Of a stretch of DNA of 58,405 bases, positions 8,351 through 17,769 are shown piece after piece (positions within the stretch are counted from its first letter, which is position 1; each line of letters begins with the position of its first letter). The position numbers were made by a program, and so were the translations under genes. The notes beneath the pieces were generated by a model. It was given only the letters and a program-made list of their open reading frames with translations, searched no databases and was not told the origin of the DNA. The DNA is from Ignavibacteria bacterium (lineage in GTDB: Bacteria > Bacteroidota > Ignavibacteria > UBA10030): assembly GCA_016873805.1 (NCBI GenBank), contig VGVZ01000021.1, positions 1-58,405 of the forward strand, written 5' to 3'.

Positions 8351-9049
8351 ATGTCACGAATCTATTTCACAGTACTTGCCGTTGGACTGATGTTGATGTT
8401 TGCATCAGTCCCTGCAATGACACAAGAAGAATCGAAAATCGATTTCGGAATCAATGCTGGCCTCGCCCTGCCGAGCGGAGATTTTGGATCGACAAATTTC
8501 TTCAGCGATAACGCCGGTGGTGCTTCGACCGGATTCTCGGTGGGCGCAGACTTAGGAGTGCTAATTACCAAGGGACTGTCGTGGTGGACCTCTCTCTTTC
8601 TGGCGTTTAACGCGCTGAACGAGGAGTACGTCCAGTCGGCAACGGGGGAATCGGGCGCAATTTCGGGTGAGCTGGGCTCCTGGTCGACCGTCTGGCCGTT
8701 AACCGGCATTCGGTATGCTGCACCGGTGTCTGAACAGATCGAGCTCTTCGGAGGTGTTCAGGTGGGAATGCTCTTCGGCACCACTCCCGATCCAAATGCG
8801 ACACAAGGCAACTACCGCTTCTCCGCAGAATCAGCTTCGTCCTCTGCCGTTGCATTCGGATTCACGGGCGGGATCGTCCTGAACAAACGGTTTACCGGTT
8901 CGCTGCGATATATGACGGGACAAGCCACATACAAATACAAAATCACGAGTTCGTTTTCTGTCCCAGGATTTACTTCAACGACGATCTACGATCTCGAAGC
9001 TGACCACCCCTCGTCATTGCTGCAATTTGTCGTTGGCGTAAGATTCTGA
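8351..9049 (+). CDS. Small outer membrane beta-barrel protein
   Basis: A 232-residue exported protein starting at ATG 8351 (GAAGGAAGATCC upstream; the frame is open back to 8312 but the signal peptide MSRIYFTVLAVGLMLMFASV begins here). The mature part has eight to ten predicted amphipathic strands (FGINAGLALPSGDF..., LFGGVQVGMLFG, FGFTGGIVLNKRF) and ends LLQFVVGVRF, a classic terminal-Phe barrel signal. It resembles the PorT/OmpW-like eight-strand class common in Bacteroidota. Function unknown. It is wedged between the glycosyltransferase and a duplicate of that gene's 3' end. Confidence 0.65.
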   Translation: MSRIYFTVLAVGLMLMFASVPAMTQEESKIDFGINAGLALPSGDFGSTNFFSDNAGGASTGFSVGADLGVLITKGLSWWTSLFLAFNALNEEYVQSATGESGAISGELGSWSTVWPLTGIRYAAPVSEQIELFGGVQVGMLFGTTPDPNATQGNYRFSAESASSSAVAFGFTGGIVLNKRFTGSLRYMTGQATYKYKITSSFSVPGFTSTTIYDLEADHPSSLLQFVVGVRF

Positions 9050-9096
9050 GATTTCGGGGTCACACGAAGCGGACTGGGTGACGGTGAGATTGCTGT

Positions 9097-9281
9097 CACC
9101 CATCGCGTGGGCGGTCAAATCGCTGTCAGAGTTTCTGTTTCTGAAACCGATGGCGACGGCTTTCAGGGAGGAAGAACTCCGTTGCTACTGCATTCCTACC
9201 GGACTCGTTCATCCACTCTCAGTGACGGTGTTCCGACTCCTCGGCCTCTTCGGCGCCTTTCGGTGGAAGGAAGATAAGGCG
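9097..9281 (+). pseudogene. Duplicated 3' fragment of the glycosyltransferase gene
   Basis: In frame with 9078-9305 the sequence encodes IAWAVKSLSEFLFLKPMATA followed by FREEEL...TGLVHPLSVTVFRLLGLFGAFRWKE. This aligns without gaps to residues about 326-381 of the glycosyltransferase (IAWAFKSLGEFLFLRPVAAA and LFGAFRWKE). No start codon, catalytic domain or ribosome binding site is left. It is the remains of a second gene copy, separated from the first by the barrel gene. Confidence 0.75.
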
Positions 9282-9382
9282 GGAATACCTAAGGACTGTC
9301 AGTAGAATGAAGGGCCTGGGCGTGGACGACCAGTTTCTCCCGTCACCATTCACCACTCACCATACGCTATTCACTGATGTGG

Positions 9383-11923
9383 TCACATCATCCCCTGAGG
9401 ATCCACATCAATGGTCATCGTCACCCCTTTCGCCTTTCCGAGGGGGGACGTGCGGTACTTCTGGCGGGCGCGTGACAGGAGTGTGCGCAGCTGCGCACCC
9501 GTGGAATCGATCGCCTTGAGGTTTTTGACAATCACCTGTTTCCGGAAGTTCTTCTTGATCTTCGGGATCGCCGCGTCGGCTGGACCGAGGATCAGGTTGG
9601 CAGGCGAGGTATTTTCGGCGTGCAACATTTCGACGAACTTCTTCGCGTGATGGTGCACCTCGTTCTCCCGCTCCCCTTTGAATTCCGCAAGGACAATTCT
9701 TGAGAAGGGGGGATAATCGAGTTCCTTCCGATAGGCAAGCTCTTCTCCGTAAAACCCGTGATAGTCGTGTGATGCAACGTACTTGAGACTGTAGTGATCC
9801 GGTTGGTGGGTCTGAATGACCACCTCGCCTGCGAGCGCACTGCGCCCCGCGCGCCCGGCAACCTGTGTCAAGAGCTGAAACGTCCGCTCCGACGAACGGA
9901 AATCGGGCAATAGCATCTGGGTGTCGGCCGAGACAACGCCGACGAGAGTCACGCGAGGAAAATCCAATCCTTTTGCGACCATCTGAGTTCCGAGAAGGAG
10001 ATCCGCTTCCCCCCGTTCGAATTGCTGGAGAAGCCGGTCGTGTGCCCCCTTCCGGCTTGTCGTATCAAGGTCCATACGAATCACTTTCACATCCGCAAGG
10101 ACATTTCGAAGCTCTTCTTCAACTTGTTGCGTGCCGAGCGAATGAAACCGGATTTCAATTCCCTCACACGATGGACAAGCCGAAGGGGGTCTCTTCACAA
10201 ATCCACAGTAATGACACCGCAGATGTTTCTTCGTCGTATGATACGTCAGCGTCACTTCACAATGATCGCACTTCTCGACAAATCCGCAATCCTGACACTC
10301 GACGACATGGGAATATCCGCGTCGGTTCTGAAGTAGAATCACCCCCTCCTTCTTTTCCCTCCGCCGTCGAATCTCATCGGCCAGGAGCTGGGAGATCGAG
10401 CGATGAGGGATCTTCTTGGGGAAGGGCGTTCCACTCGCCTTGACGCTTGCTTTGATTTCTTCGAAAAGTCGCTTCCGTTCCTTCGTCATGTCCACAACTT
10501 CGATCCGGGGAAGTTGTGCATCGTCGATCCGCTCCGGAAGCTCGAGGAGCTCATATTTGCCGCTCAGCACATTCTGGTAGCTTTCGGCCGAAGGAGTCGC
10601 GGATCCAAGGATCACAACTGCTCCGGACTGATGTGCCCTCACAATCGCCGTGTCACGTGCGTGATACCGCGGCGTGCTGTCGAACTGTTTGTACGAGGCC
10701 TCGTGTTCCTCGTCGACGGCAATGAGTCCGACATTCTCCAGCGGCGCGAAGATCGCTGACCGAGGGCCAATCACAATCTTCACGCGCCCGTCGTGTGCCA
10801 GCCGCCACGCGTCATATCGCTCGCCCGCAGACATCTGACTGTGCATCACCGCGACCGAATCGCCGAAATGAGATTTGAATCGACGAACCGTCTGCGGTGT
10901 CAGCGATATTTCCGGAACGAGGACAATCGCGTTCCTCCCGTATTCGAGGGCTTTTCTCATCGCCTCGATGTATACCTGCGTCTTCCCGCTTGCCGTGACG
11001 CCATGGAGAAGAAACGTCTTGTATGTGTGGGACTCCAATGCGGCAAGCACAGCATCGAGTGCCTTGCGTTGGTGCGTTGTCAGTGACACGGGTCGTGCCG
11101 CAGGATAGTCGTCAAATCGAGGGGATCGCACGACTTCCCGATCAGTGACGAGAATCAATCCCTTCGCCTCAAGAATCTTCGCCGTGGAACTTGAAAGGCG
11201 GAGCGAGCGAAGAACGCCCCGGAGCGTCGGTGGAGATTGAGTCGTCGATTCACGCTCACCGATCGCGCGGAGCAACTCCAGCTGGCGCGGAGTAATATTG
11301 ATCGATTCCCCGGCCAGAACGCTCTTCCCCGTCTGCGAGAGCGTAGCCACGCGCTCGAGTTTCGGTTTGGCCTTTGGCTTGTCGAGCCGCACCTCGCTTC
11401 GTATCCACCCTCGTTCAATCATCGGATTGAGTACTGCGTGGACGCTCTTGAATTTCCCACGCCGGCGAATCTGCTGGATCGTAAGCGCCCCCTCGGCCGC
11501 GAGGAGCGAGATGAGCTTGTATTGCTGTGGTGCCTTCTTCTCCGTCTCGTTCAGCAGCGCGGCAGGGTCCGGGGCGACGAGTGTCACAGATTGCTTTCCC
11601 TCCACGGAGAGCCCCATCGGCATCGCAGCTTTGAACACTTCTCCGATCGGAGCGAGATAATAGTCCGCGATCCAGCCGAGAAGCTGCATCATCTCCGGTG
11701 AGAATGAGGGCTTGACGTCGAGGACGTCCTGAATGGGCTTGAGCCCCTTGACGGATGAGAAGTCGGATAGACCAACGACGACCCCGGTGAGCTGTTTGCG
11801 CCCGAACGGGACAATCACGCGGGAGCCGATCTTGGTCTGCTCGGCCAACGTGGGAGGAACGAGATACGTAAACGGATGGTCAAGCGGAACGGGGAGGACG
11901 ATATCGGCGAAGAGCTTGTTCAT
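9383..11923 (-). CDS. priA: Primosomal protein N' (PriA helicase)
   Basis: Superfamily 2 3'-to-5' DNA helicase that recognises stalled or collapsed replication forks and reloads DnaB. An N-terminal fork-binding domain is followed by Walker A GVTASGKT, the DEEH box (VDEEHEASYKQ), GSATPS, and helicase motifs GTQMVAKGLDFP and QVAGRAGR. Between the helicase lobes are eight zinc-binding cysteines (CQDC...CDHC...CHYC...CPSC). Length of 846 residues is slightly above the common 730-820. larC starts 60 bases upstream on the same strand, so priA may be the last gene of a waaA-larC-priA operon. Confidence 0.97.
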   Translation of the reverse strand: MNKLFADIVLPVPLDHPFTYLVPPTLAEQTKIGSRVIVPFGRKQLTGVVVGLSDFSSVKGLKPIQDVLDVKPSFSPEMMQLLGWIADYYLAPIGEVFKAAMPMGLSVEGKQSVTLVAPDPAALLNETEKKAPQQYKLISLLAAEGALTIQQIRRRGKFKSVHAVLNPMIERGWIRSEVRLDKPKAKPKLERVATLSQTGKSVLAGESINITPRQLELLRAIGERESTTQSPPTLRGVLRSLRLSSSTAKILEAKGLILVTDREVVRSPRFDDYPAARPVSLTTHQRKALDAVLAALESHTYKTFLLHGVTASGKTQVYIEAMRKALEYGRNAIVLVPEISLTPQTVRRFKSHFGDSVAVMHSQMSAGERYDAWRLAHDGRVKIVIGPRSAIFAPLENVGLIAVDEEHEASYKQFDSTPRYHARDTAIVRAHQSGAVVILGSATPSAESYQNVLSGKYELLELPERIDDAQLPRIEVVDMTKERKRLFEEIKASVKASGTPFPKKIPHRSISQLLADEIRRRREKKEGVILLQNRRGYSHVVECQDCGFVEKCDHCEVTLTYHTTKKHLRCHYCGFVKRPPSACPSCEGIEIRFHSLGTQQVEEELRNVLADVKVIRMDLDTTSRKGAHDRLLQQFERGEADLLLGTQMVAKGLDFPRVTLVGVVSADTQMLLPDFRSSERTFQLLTQVAGRAGRSALAGEVVIQTHQPDHYSLKYVASHDYHGFYGEELAYRKELDYPPFSRIVLAEFKGERENEVHHHAKKFVEMLHAENTSPANLILGPADAAIPKIKKNFRKQVIVKNLKAIDSTGAQLRTLLSRARQKYRTSPLGKAKGVTMTIDVDPQGMM

Positions 11924-11982
11924 GGAGAAACTTCGCGATCAACGTGAGGGACAAGGCCGCAAAACCGGATGGGGAATAGGAG

Positions 11983-13149
11983 CTACGGTCTGAGTTCGCG
12001 TTCGATGATCCGGTACACCTCGAGCAGAGGCAGATTGCGTTCCCGCGCAATGCGCTTGCATTCTTCGAATTCAGGGGAAAGAATTTCCCTTCCATCACGT
12101 TCGATCACCTTTGCCCGCAGACTTCCGAGTGAGGTTGTGACTTCCCGCTGAGAACGCCGAAGTTTCTTTCGTTCAATCGGTTGGATTCGCAACCCGAGGG
12201 TGCTTGTTTCCTTGAAGATCAGCGAAGAAAGATGATCGAGTCTGGCTCGATCCGCCAGGACGGAGAGCAAAATTCCGGGCCGTCCTTTCTTCATGATGGT
12301 GGGAACAAGATACGCATCCATGGCCCCGTGTGACAACAATTGCTCGATCACATACGGATAGAGCTCCGGATTCATGTTGTCAATGTTGGTTTCAATGACG
12401 ACCAGCTCGTCGGCGTCATGGCGTTCGTGCAGCGTTCCAACCATCACCCGCAGGAGGTTCGGAATTCGTTCGAGTTCCTTCGTGCCCGCTCCGTAGCCGA
12501 TTGATTCGACCGTCAGTTGCTCGAGCGAAAGGGTCCCGCGTGAGAGGGCTTTGATAATTGCGGCTCCAGTCGGTGTTGTCAGCTCAAAGTTGATATCGGT
12601 CAGTATGGTCGGATACCCGCGTAACACTTCCATCGTTGCAGGAGTCGGAATCGGCATTGCACCGTGCTGCGTCTTCACAAATCCGCCTTGACCCACCTTC
12701 ACCGGCGACGAATACACCGCCTCGATACCGAGTTTTTCGAGGCAAATCGCCGTTCCGACGATATCAACCAGAGAATCAATCGCCCCCACTTCATGAAAGT
12801 GGATCTTCTCGATTGTAGAGTTGTGAACCTTTGCCTCGGCGATCGCAAGCTCACGGAAGATATTCGTCGCCGTCTGCTTGACCTGGGAACTGAGGGAGCT
12901 TCCATCGATCAACAGATTGATCTCTCTCAAGTGGCGCTTGTAGCGAGGCGGATCGGTGACGATGACATCGATCTTCGTGGCGACGATTCCGCTCCGCTCG
13001 AGATGCGAGGCCTCAATCTCGAATCCTGAGAGATTGAGTTTTGCCAGTTCTCCGGCGAGATCGTCGGCGCGAACGCCGGCGCTCACAAACGCGCCAAGCG
13101 TCATGTCACCGCTGATGCCGGCGATGGTATCAAAATACGCGATTCTCAT
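11983..13149 (-). CDS. larC: LarC nickel insertion protein for lactate racemase cofactor
   Basis: CTP-dependent nickel chelatase that inserts Ni into the pincer cofactor of the LarA family. The start MRIAYFDTIAGISGDMTLGAF and HFHEVGAIDSLVDIVG are hallmarks of this family (formerly DUF111). At 388 residues it is one continuous frame, whereas the Lactobacillus version is split as LarC1/LarC2 by a programmed frameshift. It overlaps waaA by 4 bases (ATGA type), showing translational coupling. No larA, larB or larE is in the window, so its client is encoded elsewhere or the protein works with another LarA homologue. Confidence 0.93.
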   Translation of the reverse strand: MRIAYFDTIAGISGDMTLGAFVSAGVRADDLAGELAKLNLSGFEIEASHLERSGIVATKIDVIVTDPPRYKRHLREINLLIDGSSLSSQVKQTATNIFRELAIAEAKVHNSTIEKIHFHEVGAIDSLVDIVGTAICLEKLGIEAVYSSPVKVGQGGFVKTQHGAMPIPTPATMEVLRGYPTILTDINFELTTPTGAAIIKALSRGTLSLEQLTVESIGYGAGTKELERIPNLLRVMVGTLHERHDADELVVIETNIDNMNPELYPYVIEQLLSHGAMDAYLVPTIMKKGRPGILLSVLADRARLDHLSSLIFKETSTLGLRIQPIERKKLRRSQREVTTSLGSLRAKVIERDGREILSPEFEECKRIARERNLPLLEVYRIIERELRP

Positions 13150-14447
13150 AGACCGGAGTCACGATGCTTAAGGACTGTTCCAAGGTAGTCGACGAATTTC
13201 TGCGTTGCGCCTACATTTTCCTGAACGAGCGAAAAAGCAGCCTTCCCCGCGGCCGTCCGGACATGCTTGTCGTTGAAGAGTCTGCGCAACTGGGGGAAGC
13301 AATCATCAACTGATGTGACAACAAACGCACCGCCGCGCGCAACAAGTTCCATGGCCTCGCGGGAGTTTTCATGCTTCGGTCCGAACACCACCGGAATGCC
13401 ATAGACTGCGGGCTCCAGAACGTTGTGAATGCCCTGCCTGAAACTTCCGCCGACATATGCGAAGTCGGCATACTGATAGAGCGCAAGGAGAATCCCGATG
13501 CTGTCGACGAGAACGACGTTCTCGGCGGAGTAGTCGGCGAGATTCGAAAACCGGATAACTCGCAGTTTTTGAAACTCAAGCTCCAATTCAAGCCGCTCGA
13601 GCGTCGGGATGGTCGGCTCATGCGGAACGAGGATCATCAGTGCCGATGAATCATAACGGGCGATCTTCCGGAAGGCCGGTACCACGACTTCCTCGTCCTC
13701 GGGCCAGCTGCTCCCAACGACAAAGACTTTTCTCCTACGTAGGATCTCCTGAGGAAGGAGGTGCTTCTTTTCGGCCTCGATTTTTCTCAAATGAACTTGA
13801 TCGTAGCGAGTCTCTCCGACGACGTTGATGCGAGGCGTCCGGAGACCCATGTAGCGGAATGCCGCGGCGTCTTCCAACGATACCGTCAGGATTGCCGAAA
13901 GGTTCTCGTAGACGTGATAGTGAAAATCGCGGATCGGCCAGACGAGTCTGGCAGAGCGTCTTTGCAGTGTGGCGTTGGCGATGATCGTGGGGATGTTCCT
14001 TCGCTTGAGTTCGCGAAGATGGTTCGGCCACACGTCGTATCGCACCAGCACCGCCACATCGGGCTTGACGAGATCGATGAATCTGCGCGCATTCTTCGGC
14101 CGGTCGAACGGAATATAGGTAATGACATCTGCCAGATGGTACGATCGGGAATGCTCATATCCGGATGGGGAAAAGAAACTCGCGATGATGTCGAGATTCG
14201 CGTACTCCTGCCTGAGCGCCGCGATGATCGGTTTCGCCTGTTCAAATTCCCCCATCGACGATGCATGAATCCATATCCGCCGTGACGCGCGCAGCTTCTG
14301 GATATCCGACCCAAGTTGCTCAAAGAGGCCGCGTCGTCCAACGATTCCCCTTCTGATCTTTCGATGGAAGAGGGACGCGACCTGGAGAACGGTCCAGAGG
14401 GCGGGGATGGCGACGACATTGTAGAGCCAGTACCAAAGAACGCGCAT
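13146..14447 (-). CDS. waaA: 3-deoxy-D-manno-octulosonic acid (Kdo) transferase
   Basis: Transfers Kdo from CMP-Kdo to lipid A precursor at the cytoplasmic face of the inner membrane, so the cell makes LPS. The 433-residue protein has an N-terminal membrane anchor (WYWLYNVVAIPALWTVLQVA), the HASSMGEFEQAKPII segment of the Kdo acceptor site, and the C-terminal GT-B donor half (FAYVGGSFRQGIHNVLEPAVYGIPVVFGP). Its stop overlaps the larC start. Upstream 14448-14672 holds no gene. Confidence 0.95.
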   Translation of the reverse strand: MRVLWYWLYNVVAIPALWTVLQVASLFHRKIRRGIVGRRGLFEQLGSDIQKLRASRRIWIHASSMGEFEQAKPIIAALRQEYANLDIIASFFSPSGYEHSRSYHLADVITYIPFDRPKNARRFIDLVKPDVAVLVRYDVWPNHLRELKRRNIPTIIANATLQRRSARLVWPIRDFHYHVYENLSAILTVSLEDAAAFRYMGLRTPRINVVGETRYDQVHLRKIEAEKKHLLPQEILRRRKVFVVGSSWPEDEEVVVPAFRKIARYDSSALMILVPHEPTIPTLERLELELEFQKLRVIRFSNLADYSAENVVLVDSIGILLALYQYADFAYVGGSFRQGIHNVLEPAVYGIPVVFGPKHENSREAMELVARGGAFVVTSVDDCFPQLRRLFNDKHVRTAAGKAAFSLVQENVGATQKFVDYLGTVLKHRDSGL

Positions 14448-14672
14448 GAATACTCAGACCGTGAAGATTCAATGGCTTGTGATGGCCGTCACGATTCACC
14501 ATGGCAGCCCGACGCATGCGAGTTGAATCGAATGGTGGGCCGCGACAGATACGTGCGGTTGAGTGGATAGATTCGGCAAATCGATGCACGCGGGGAGGAC
14601 ACTCCCGCCTGCGGAAGAAACACGGAATGATGATAGACAAAATCCCGAGGAAATGCAATTCATGGGACAATG

Positions 14673-14701
14673 TTGCGAATGAGAACGAAACTTTGTACAA
14701 T
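14673..14701 (+). promoter_or_regulatory. Promoter of the cNMP/GAF histidine kinase
   Basis: TTGCGA (14673-14678), a 17-base spacer and TACAAT (14696-14701). The expected transcript starts near 14708, which supports ATG 14745 rather than the longer frame open from 14670. Confidence 0.5.
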
Positions 14702-14744
14702 GCACCCGGATATCATCTCTCTATCCATCCGATATCAGCCAGTC

Positions 14745-16376
14745 ATGGCATCCAAACCTCCTCACTACGAAGAACTTTCGCAATCCGACATCTTCTCGAA
14801 CGTCCGGGAGGATATCCTCACCGAGTGCGCACAAGTCGTTCGCGAACGCTCCGCTCCCGCAGGCACCGTTCTCTTCAATGTCGGTGATCAGGCCGATCGG
14901 GTCTATCTCGTGAGAACCGGAACAGTGAAAGTTGTCCGAACAACGAGCTATGGGCATGATGCAACGATCTTGATGCTGGGAGCGGGCAGTCTTGTCGGCG
15001 AACTCGCGATGATCGACAAACGACCCCGCTCGGCTCGGGCCGTGTGCGAGGAAAATTGTACCTTCTTTGTATTTGAGGAAGAGGACTTTCTGAGGATCTT
15101 TGAGGCGGACCCGCACATATCGCAAAACGTCATCCGCCAGATGTGCAGCCGGCTCCGGAGTTCCAACGAGAGGGTCATCACGACTCTCGAGGAACAGTAC
15201 AATGCCGCTCAGCAGAGATTCCTTCGCCTGAACAATCTCGTTGAAGCGGCGAAAAATATCAATTCGTCGCTGGACCTCGACAAAGTTCTCAAGCTCATTC
15301 TCGATGCAGCCGTCAAAGGAGTCGAAGCCGATCGGGGGACCCTCTATCTCGTTGATGAAATCAAGAAAGAATTGTGGTCGAAGGTGCTCCAGGGAAGAGA
15401 TATGATTGAGATCCGCCTCCCGATTGGCAAGGGAATCGCCGGCTATGTTGCCGAAACGGGCGAGACGATCGACATCGCCGATGCGTACAACGACCCACGT
15501 TTCAATCCAGAGATCGACAAGAAAAGCGGCTACAAGACCAACACCATGTTGTGCATGCCGATGAAGAATAAGGATGCGAAGATCATCGGCGTTTTCCAAT
15601 TGCTCAACAAGAAGGGGGGAAAGTTCGATGAGGACGACGAGATCTTCATCGACGCTCTCTCCGCTCACGCCTCGGTCGCCATCGAAAACGCGCGCCTGGC
15701 CCAGGAAATGGTCCAGAGCGAACGACTCTCCGCTGTCGGGCGGATGGCCAGCACAATCATTCACGATATCAAGAATCCGATGGGGACGCTTCGGGTCTAC
15801 GCGCAGGTTCTCAAGCGAAAGTCGGGAAATGAAGAGGCCGCCAAGCTGGCCGATGAAATGATCAGGCAGGTCGACCGCTTTGTGAACATGGCGCAGGAGA
15901 TTCTCGACTTTTCCCGCGGCGTGAGTTCCATGTCCATTCTCGAAGTCGATTTCGAGGATGTGATGGAGGGGGTTCTTTCATTCATCGAAAAAGACCTGGA
16001 AAAGCACAACATCGCATTGAATCGAAAGACCGATTTTCGCGGGAAGGTGAAGCTGGATACCGACAAGCTCACCCGCGTTTTCTACAATGTCGTCGGCAAT
16101 GCCCGTGACGCCATGTCGGAAGGTGGTACGATTACAGTTCTCACCGCGAAGGAGAATGGTTTCGTGCGAATCGAATTCACCGATACCGGAACCGGCATGC
16201 CGGAAGAGGTGAAGAAGCGGATCTTCGAGCCGTTCATGACCCACGGGAAGAAACATGGGACCGGTCTCGGAATGGCGATTGTGAAGAAGGTGATCGATGA
16301 TCACAAGGGGAAGATTGAAATCGATAGTGAGCTCGGCAAAGGAACCACGATACGGATCTTCCTGCCGCTCAACTAG
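14745..16376 (+). CDS. Sensor histidine kinase with cNMP-binding and GAF domains
   Basis: A soluble 543-residue kinase. Residues about 15-135 are a cyclic-nucleotide-binding (Crp-like) domain (GTVLFNVGDQADRVYLVRTG, LVGELAMIDKRPRSARAV); 165-315 a GAF domain (NINSSLDLDKVLKLIL, GIAGYVAETGETIDIADAY, SVAIENARLA); 325-395 the HisKA dimer with phospho-acceptor H340 in IIHDIKNPMG; then the ATPase with N box NVVGNARDAM, G1 DTGTGMPEE and G2 KHGTGLGMAI. No membrane segment is present, so it senses a cytoplasmic signal. No response regulator is adjacent. Start at 14745 is chosen because a promoter overlaps the upstream extension. Confidence 0.88.
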   Translation: MASKPPHYEELSQSDIFSNVREDILTECAQVVRERSAPAGTVLFNVGDQADRVYLVRTGTVKVVRTTSYGHDATILMLGAGSLVGELAMIDKRPRSARAVCEENCTFFVFEEEDFLRIFEADPHISQNVIRQMCSRLRSSNERVITTLEEQYNAAQQRFLRLNNLVEAAKNINSSLDLDKVLKLILDAAVKGVEADRGTLYLVDEIKKELWSKVLQGRDMIEIRLPIGKGIAGYVAETGETIDIADAYNDPRFNPEIDKKSGYKTNTMLCMPMKNKDAKIIGVFQLLNKKGGKFDEDDEIFIDALSAHASVAIENARLAQEMVQSERLSAVGRMASTIIHDIKNPMGTLRVYAQVLKRKSGNEEAAKLADEMIRQVDRFVNMAQEILDFSRGVSSMSILEVDFEDVMEGVLSFIEKDLEKHNIALNRKTDFRGKVKLDTDKLTRVFYNVVGNARDAMSEGGTITVLTAKENGFVRIEFTDTGTGMPEEVKKRIFEPFMTHGKKHGTGLGMAIVKKVIDDHKGKIEIDSELGKGTTIRIFLPLN

Positions 16377-16487
16377 TGTCCTGCGAGTCCCTCCCGATCT
16401 GAAGTGTTCTCTGCGTACCGGTGAGTGACACGATCGAACGTTCTTACCGCGAATCCGAATCACCCCTCACCCCTGCCGTTTGCTATC

Positions 16488-17687
16488 ATGGACATCCCGT
16501 TGACTTCCCTCCGATCTGAGTTTCCGATCCTCTCCAACCAGACGTACCTCATCTCGAATTCACTGGGTGCGATGCCGCGCTCAGTCTTTGTCCGGATGCA
16601 CGAGTTTGCGGAAACGTGGGCTTCGAAGGGTGTCAAAGCTTGGGCAGATGAATGGTGGGAGATGCCAATCACGGTCGGCAATGAGATTGCGCCGCTGATC
16701 GGAGCCCGGGAGGGGGAAGTCTCGATGCATCCCAATATTACGACGATTCTGGCCATCATCCTTTCGTGCTTTGAAGGCATCGAAAATGGAAGACGGACGA
16801 GAATCGTCTGTGAGGAAATGAACTTCCCCTCACTGATCTATCTGCTCCGGAATTGGACGAATACCCACGGGTGCGAGCTTGCCCTCGTCCCCTCTCGTGA
16901 TCGCATTTCTGTGGATACACAGGAAATGGTCGATGCCATTGATGATCGGACTCTCCTTATACCGATTTCGCATGTGCTATTCCGGAGCGGGTACATTCAG
17001 GATATCCAGGCGATCATTCAGAAAGCCCGCAAGGTAGGCGCTTACGTGGTCCTCGACGCCTATCAATCGGTCGGGATTCTCCCGGTCGATGTCGGGCGAT
17101 GGAATGTCGATTTTCTGATCGGGGGAGTTCTCAAGTGGCTCTGCGGAGGACCCGGCGGGTGTTTTCTCTATGTGCGACCGGATCTTTCCGGGACATTTCG
17201 GCCGCGCCTGACAGGGTGGCTTGCTCACGCGCGTCCGTTCGATTTCGATGTTTCCGAGATCGAGTATGTGCACGGGGCAAGACGCTTCCTCAACGGCACG
17301 CCAGCGATCTCCTGTTTGTATGCCGCGACGGAGGGTCCGCGGATGATACGCGATGTCGGGATCGATCGCATTCGTGAGAACTCCGTGCGGCAGACCTCGA
17401 TGCTAATTGACAAAGCATATGAACTTGGGTTTGGGGTCCGGTCCCCCCGCGATCCGGACCAACGGGGTGGGACGGTCACACTCGACGTTCCACACGCCCG
17501 CGCCATCACGCGTGCGCTGATCGAGCGGAACATTCTTGTCGATTTCCGCGCCGGGAGCGGGATACGAATCGCCCCTCATTTCTACAACACCGATTCCGAA
17601 ATTCTTGACGCACTAGCGACGATACGCGAAATCATCGACACGGATGAGTTTGAAAAACATCTCAATGATCGGACTACGGTTACCTGA
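16488..17687 (+). CDS. Kynureninase-like PLP enzyme
   Basis: Class V aminotransferase-fold enzyme of 399 residues. Features: YLISNSLGAMP near the N-terminus (kynureninase NSLG phosphate loop), VVLDAYQSVGILPVDV with the Asp that binds the PLP ring nitrogen, and K216 in GGVLKWLCGGPGGCFLYV, the Schiff-base lysine in a kynureninase-type setting. It may cleave kynurenine or act on a related substrate; no other tryptophan-degradation gene is near, so the substrate is open. I start at ATG 16488; the open frame begins at 16425 but adds a proline-rich stretch unlike the family. A strong hairpin follows the stop. Confidence 0.75.
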   Translation: MDIPLTSLRSEFPILSNQTYLISNSLGAMPRSVFVRMHEFAETWASKGVKAWADEWWEMPITVGNEIAPLIGAREGEVSMHPNITTILAIILSCFEGIENGRRTRIVCEEMNFPSLIYLLRNWTNTHGCELALVPSRDRISVDTQEMVDAIDDRTLLIPISHVLFRSGYIQDIQAIIQKARKVGAYVVLDAYQSVGILPVDVGRWNVDFLIGGVLKWLCGGPGGCFLYVRPDLSGTFRPRLTGWLAHARPFDFDVSEIEYVHGARRFLNGTPAISCLYAATEGPRMIRDVGIDRIRENSVRQTSMLIDKAYELGFGVRSPRDPDQRGGTVTLDVPHARAITRALIERNILVDFRAGSGIRIAPHFYNTDSEILDALATIREIIDTDEFEKHLNDRTTVT

Positions 17688-17709
17688 GACAGAGTCTCTA
17701 TAATATAGA

Positions 17710-17743
17710 GATGCCCACTCCGACGATCGCGGGAGTGGGCATC
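17710..17743. terminator. Strong hairpin between convergent genes
   Basis: GATGCCCACTCC (17710-17721) pairs with GGAGTGGGCATC (17732-17743) around a 10-base loop. It lies between the convergent kynureninase-like gene and the Yip1 gene. There is no long T tract on either side, so termination efficiency is uncertain. Confidence 0.55.
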
Positions 17744-17769
17744 ATCTCCTCAGGTCATCACTGCAGGCG

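Noticed and set aside
14721-15764. Long minus-strand open frame opposite the histidine kinase (347 codons)
   Set aside because: It is the shadow of a GC-rich gene; the plus strand carries clear cNMP, GAF and kinase motifs.
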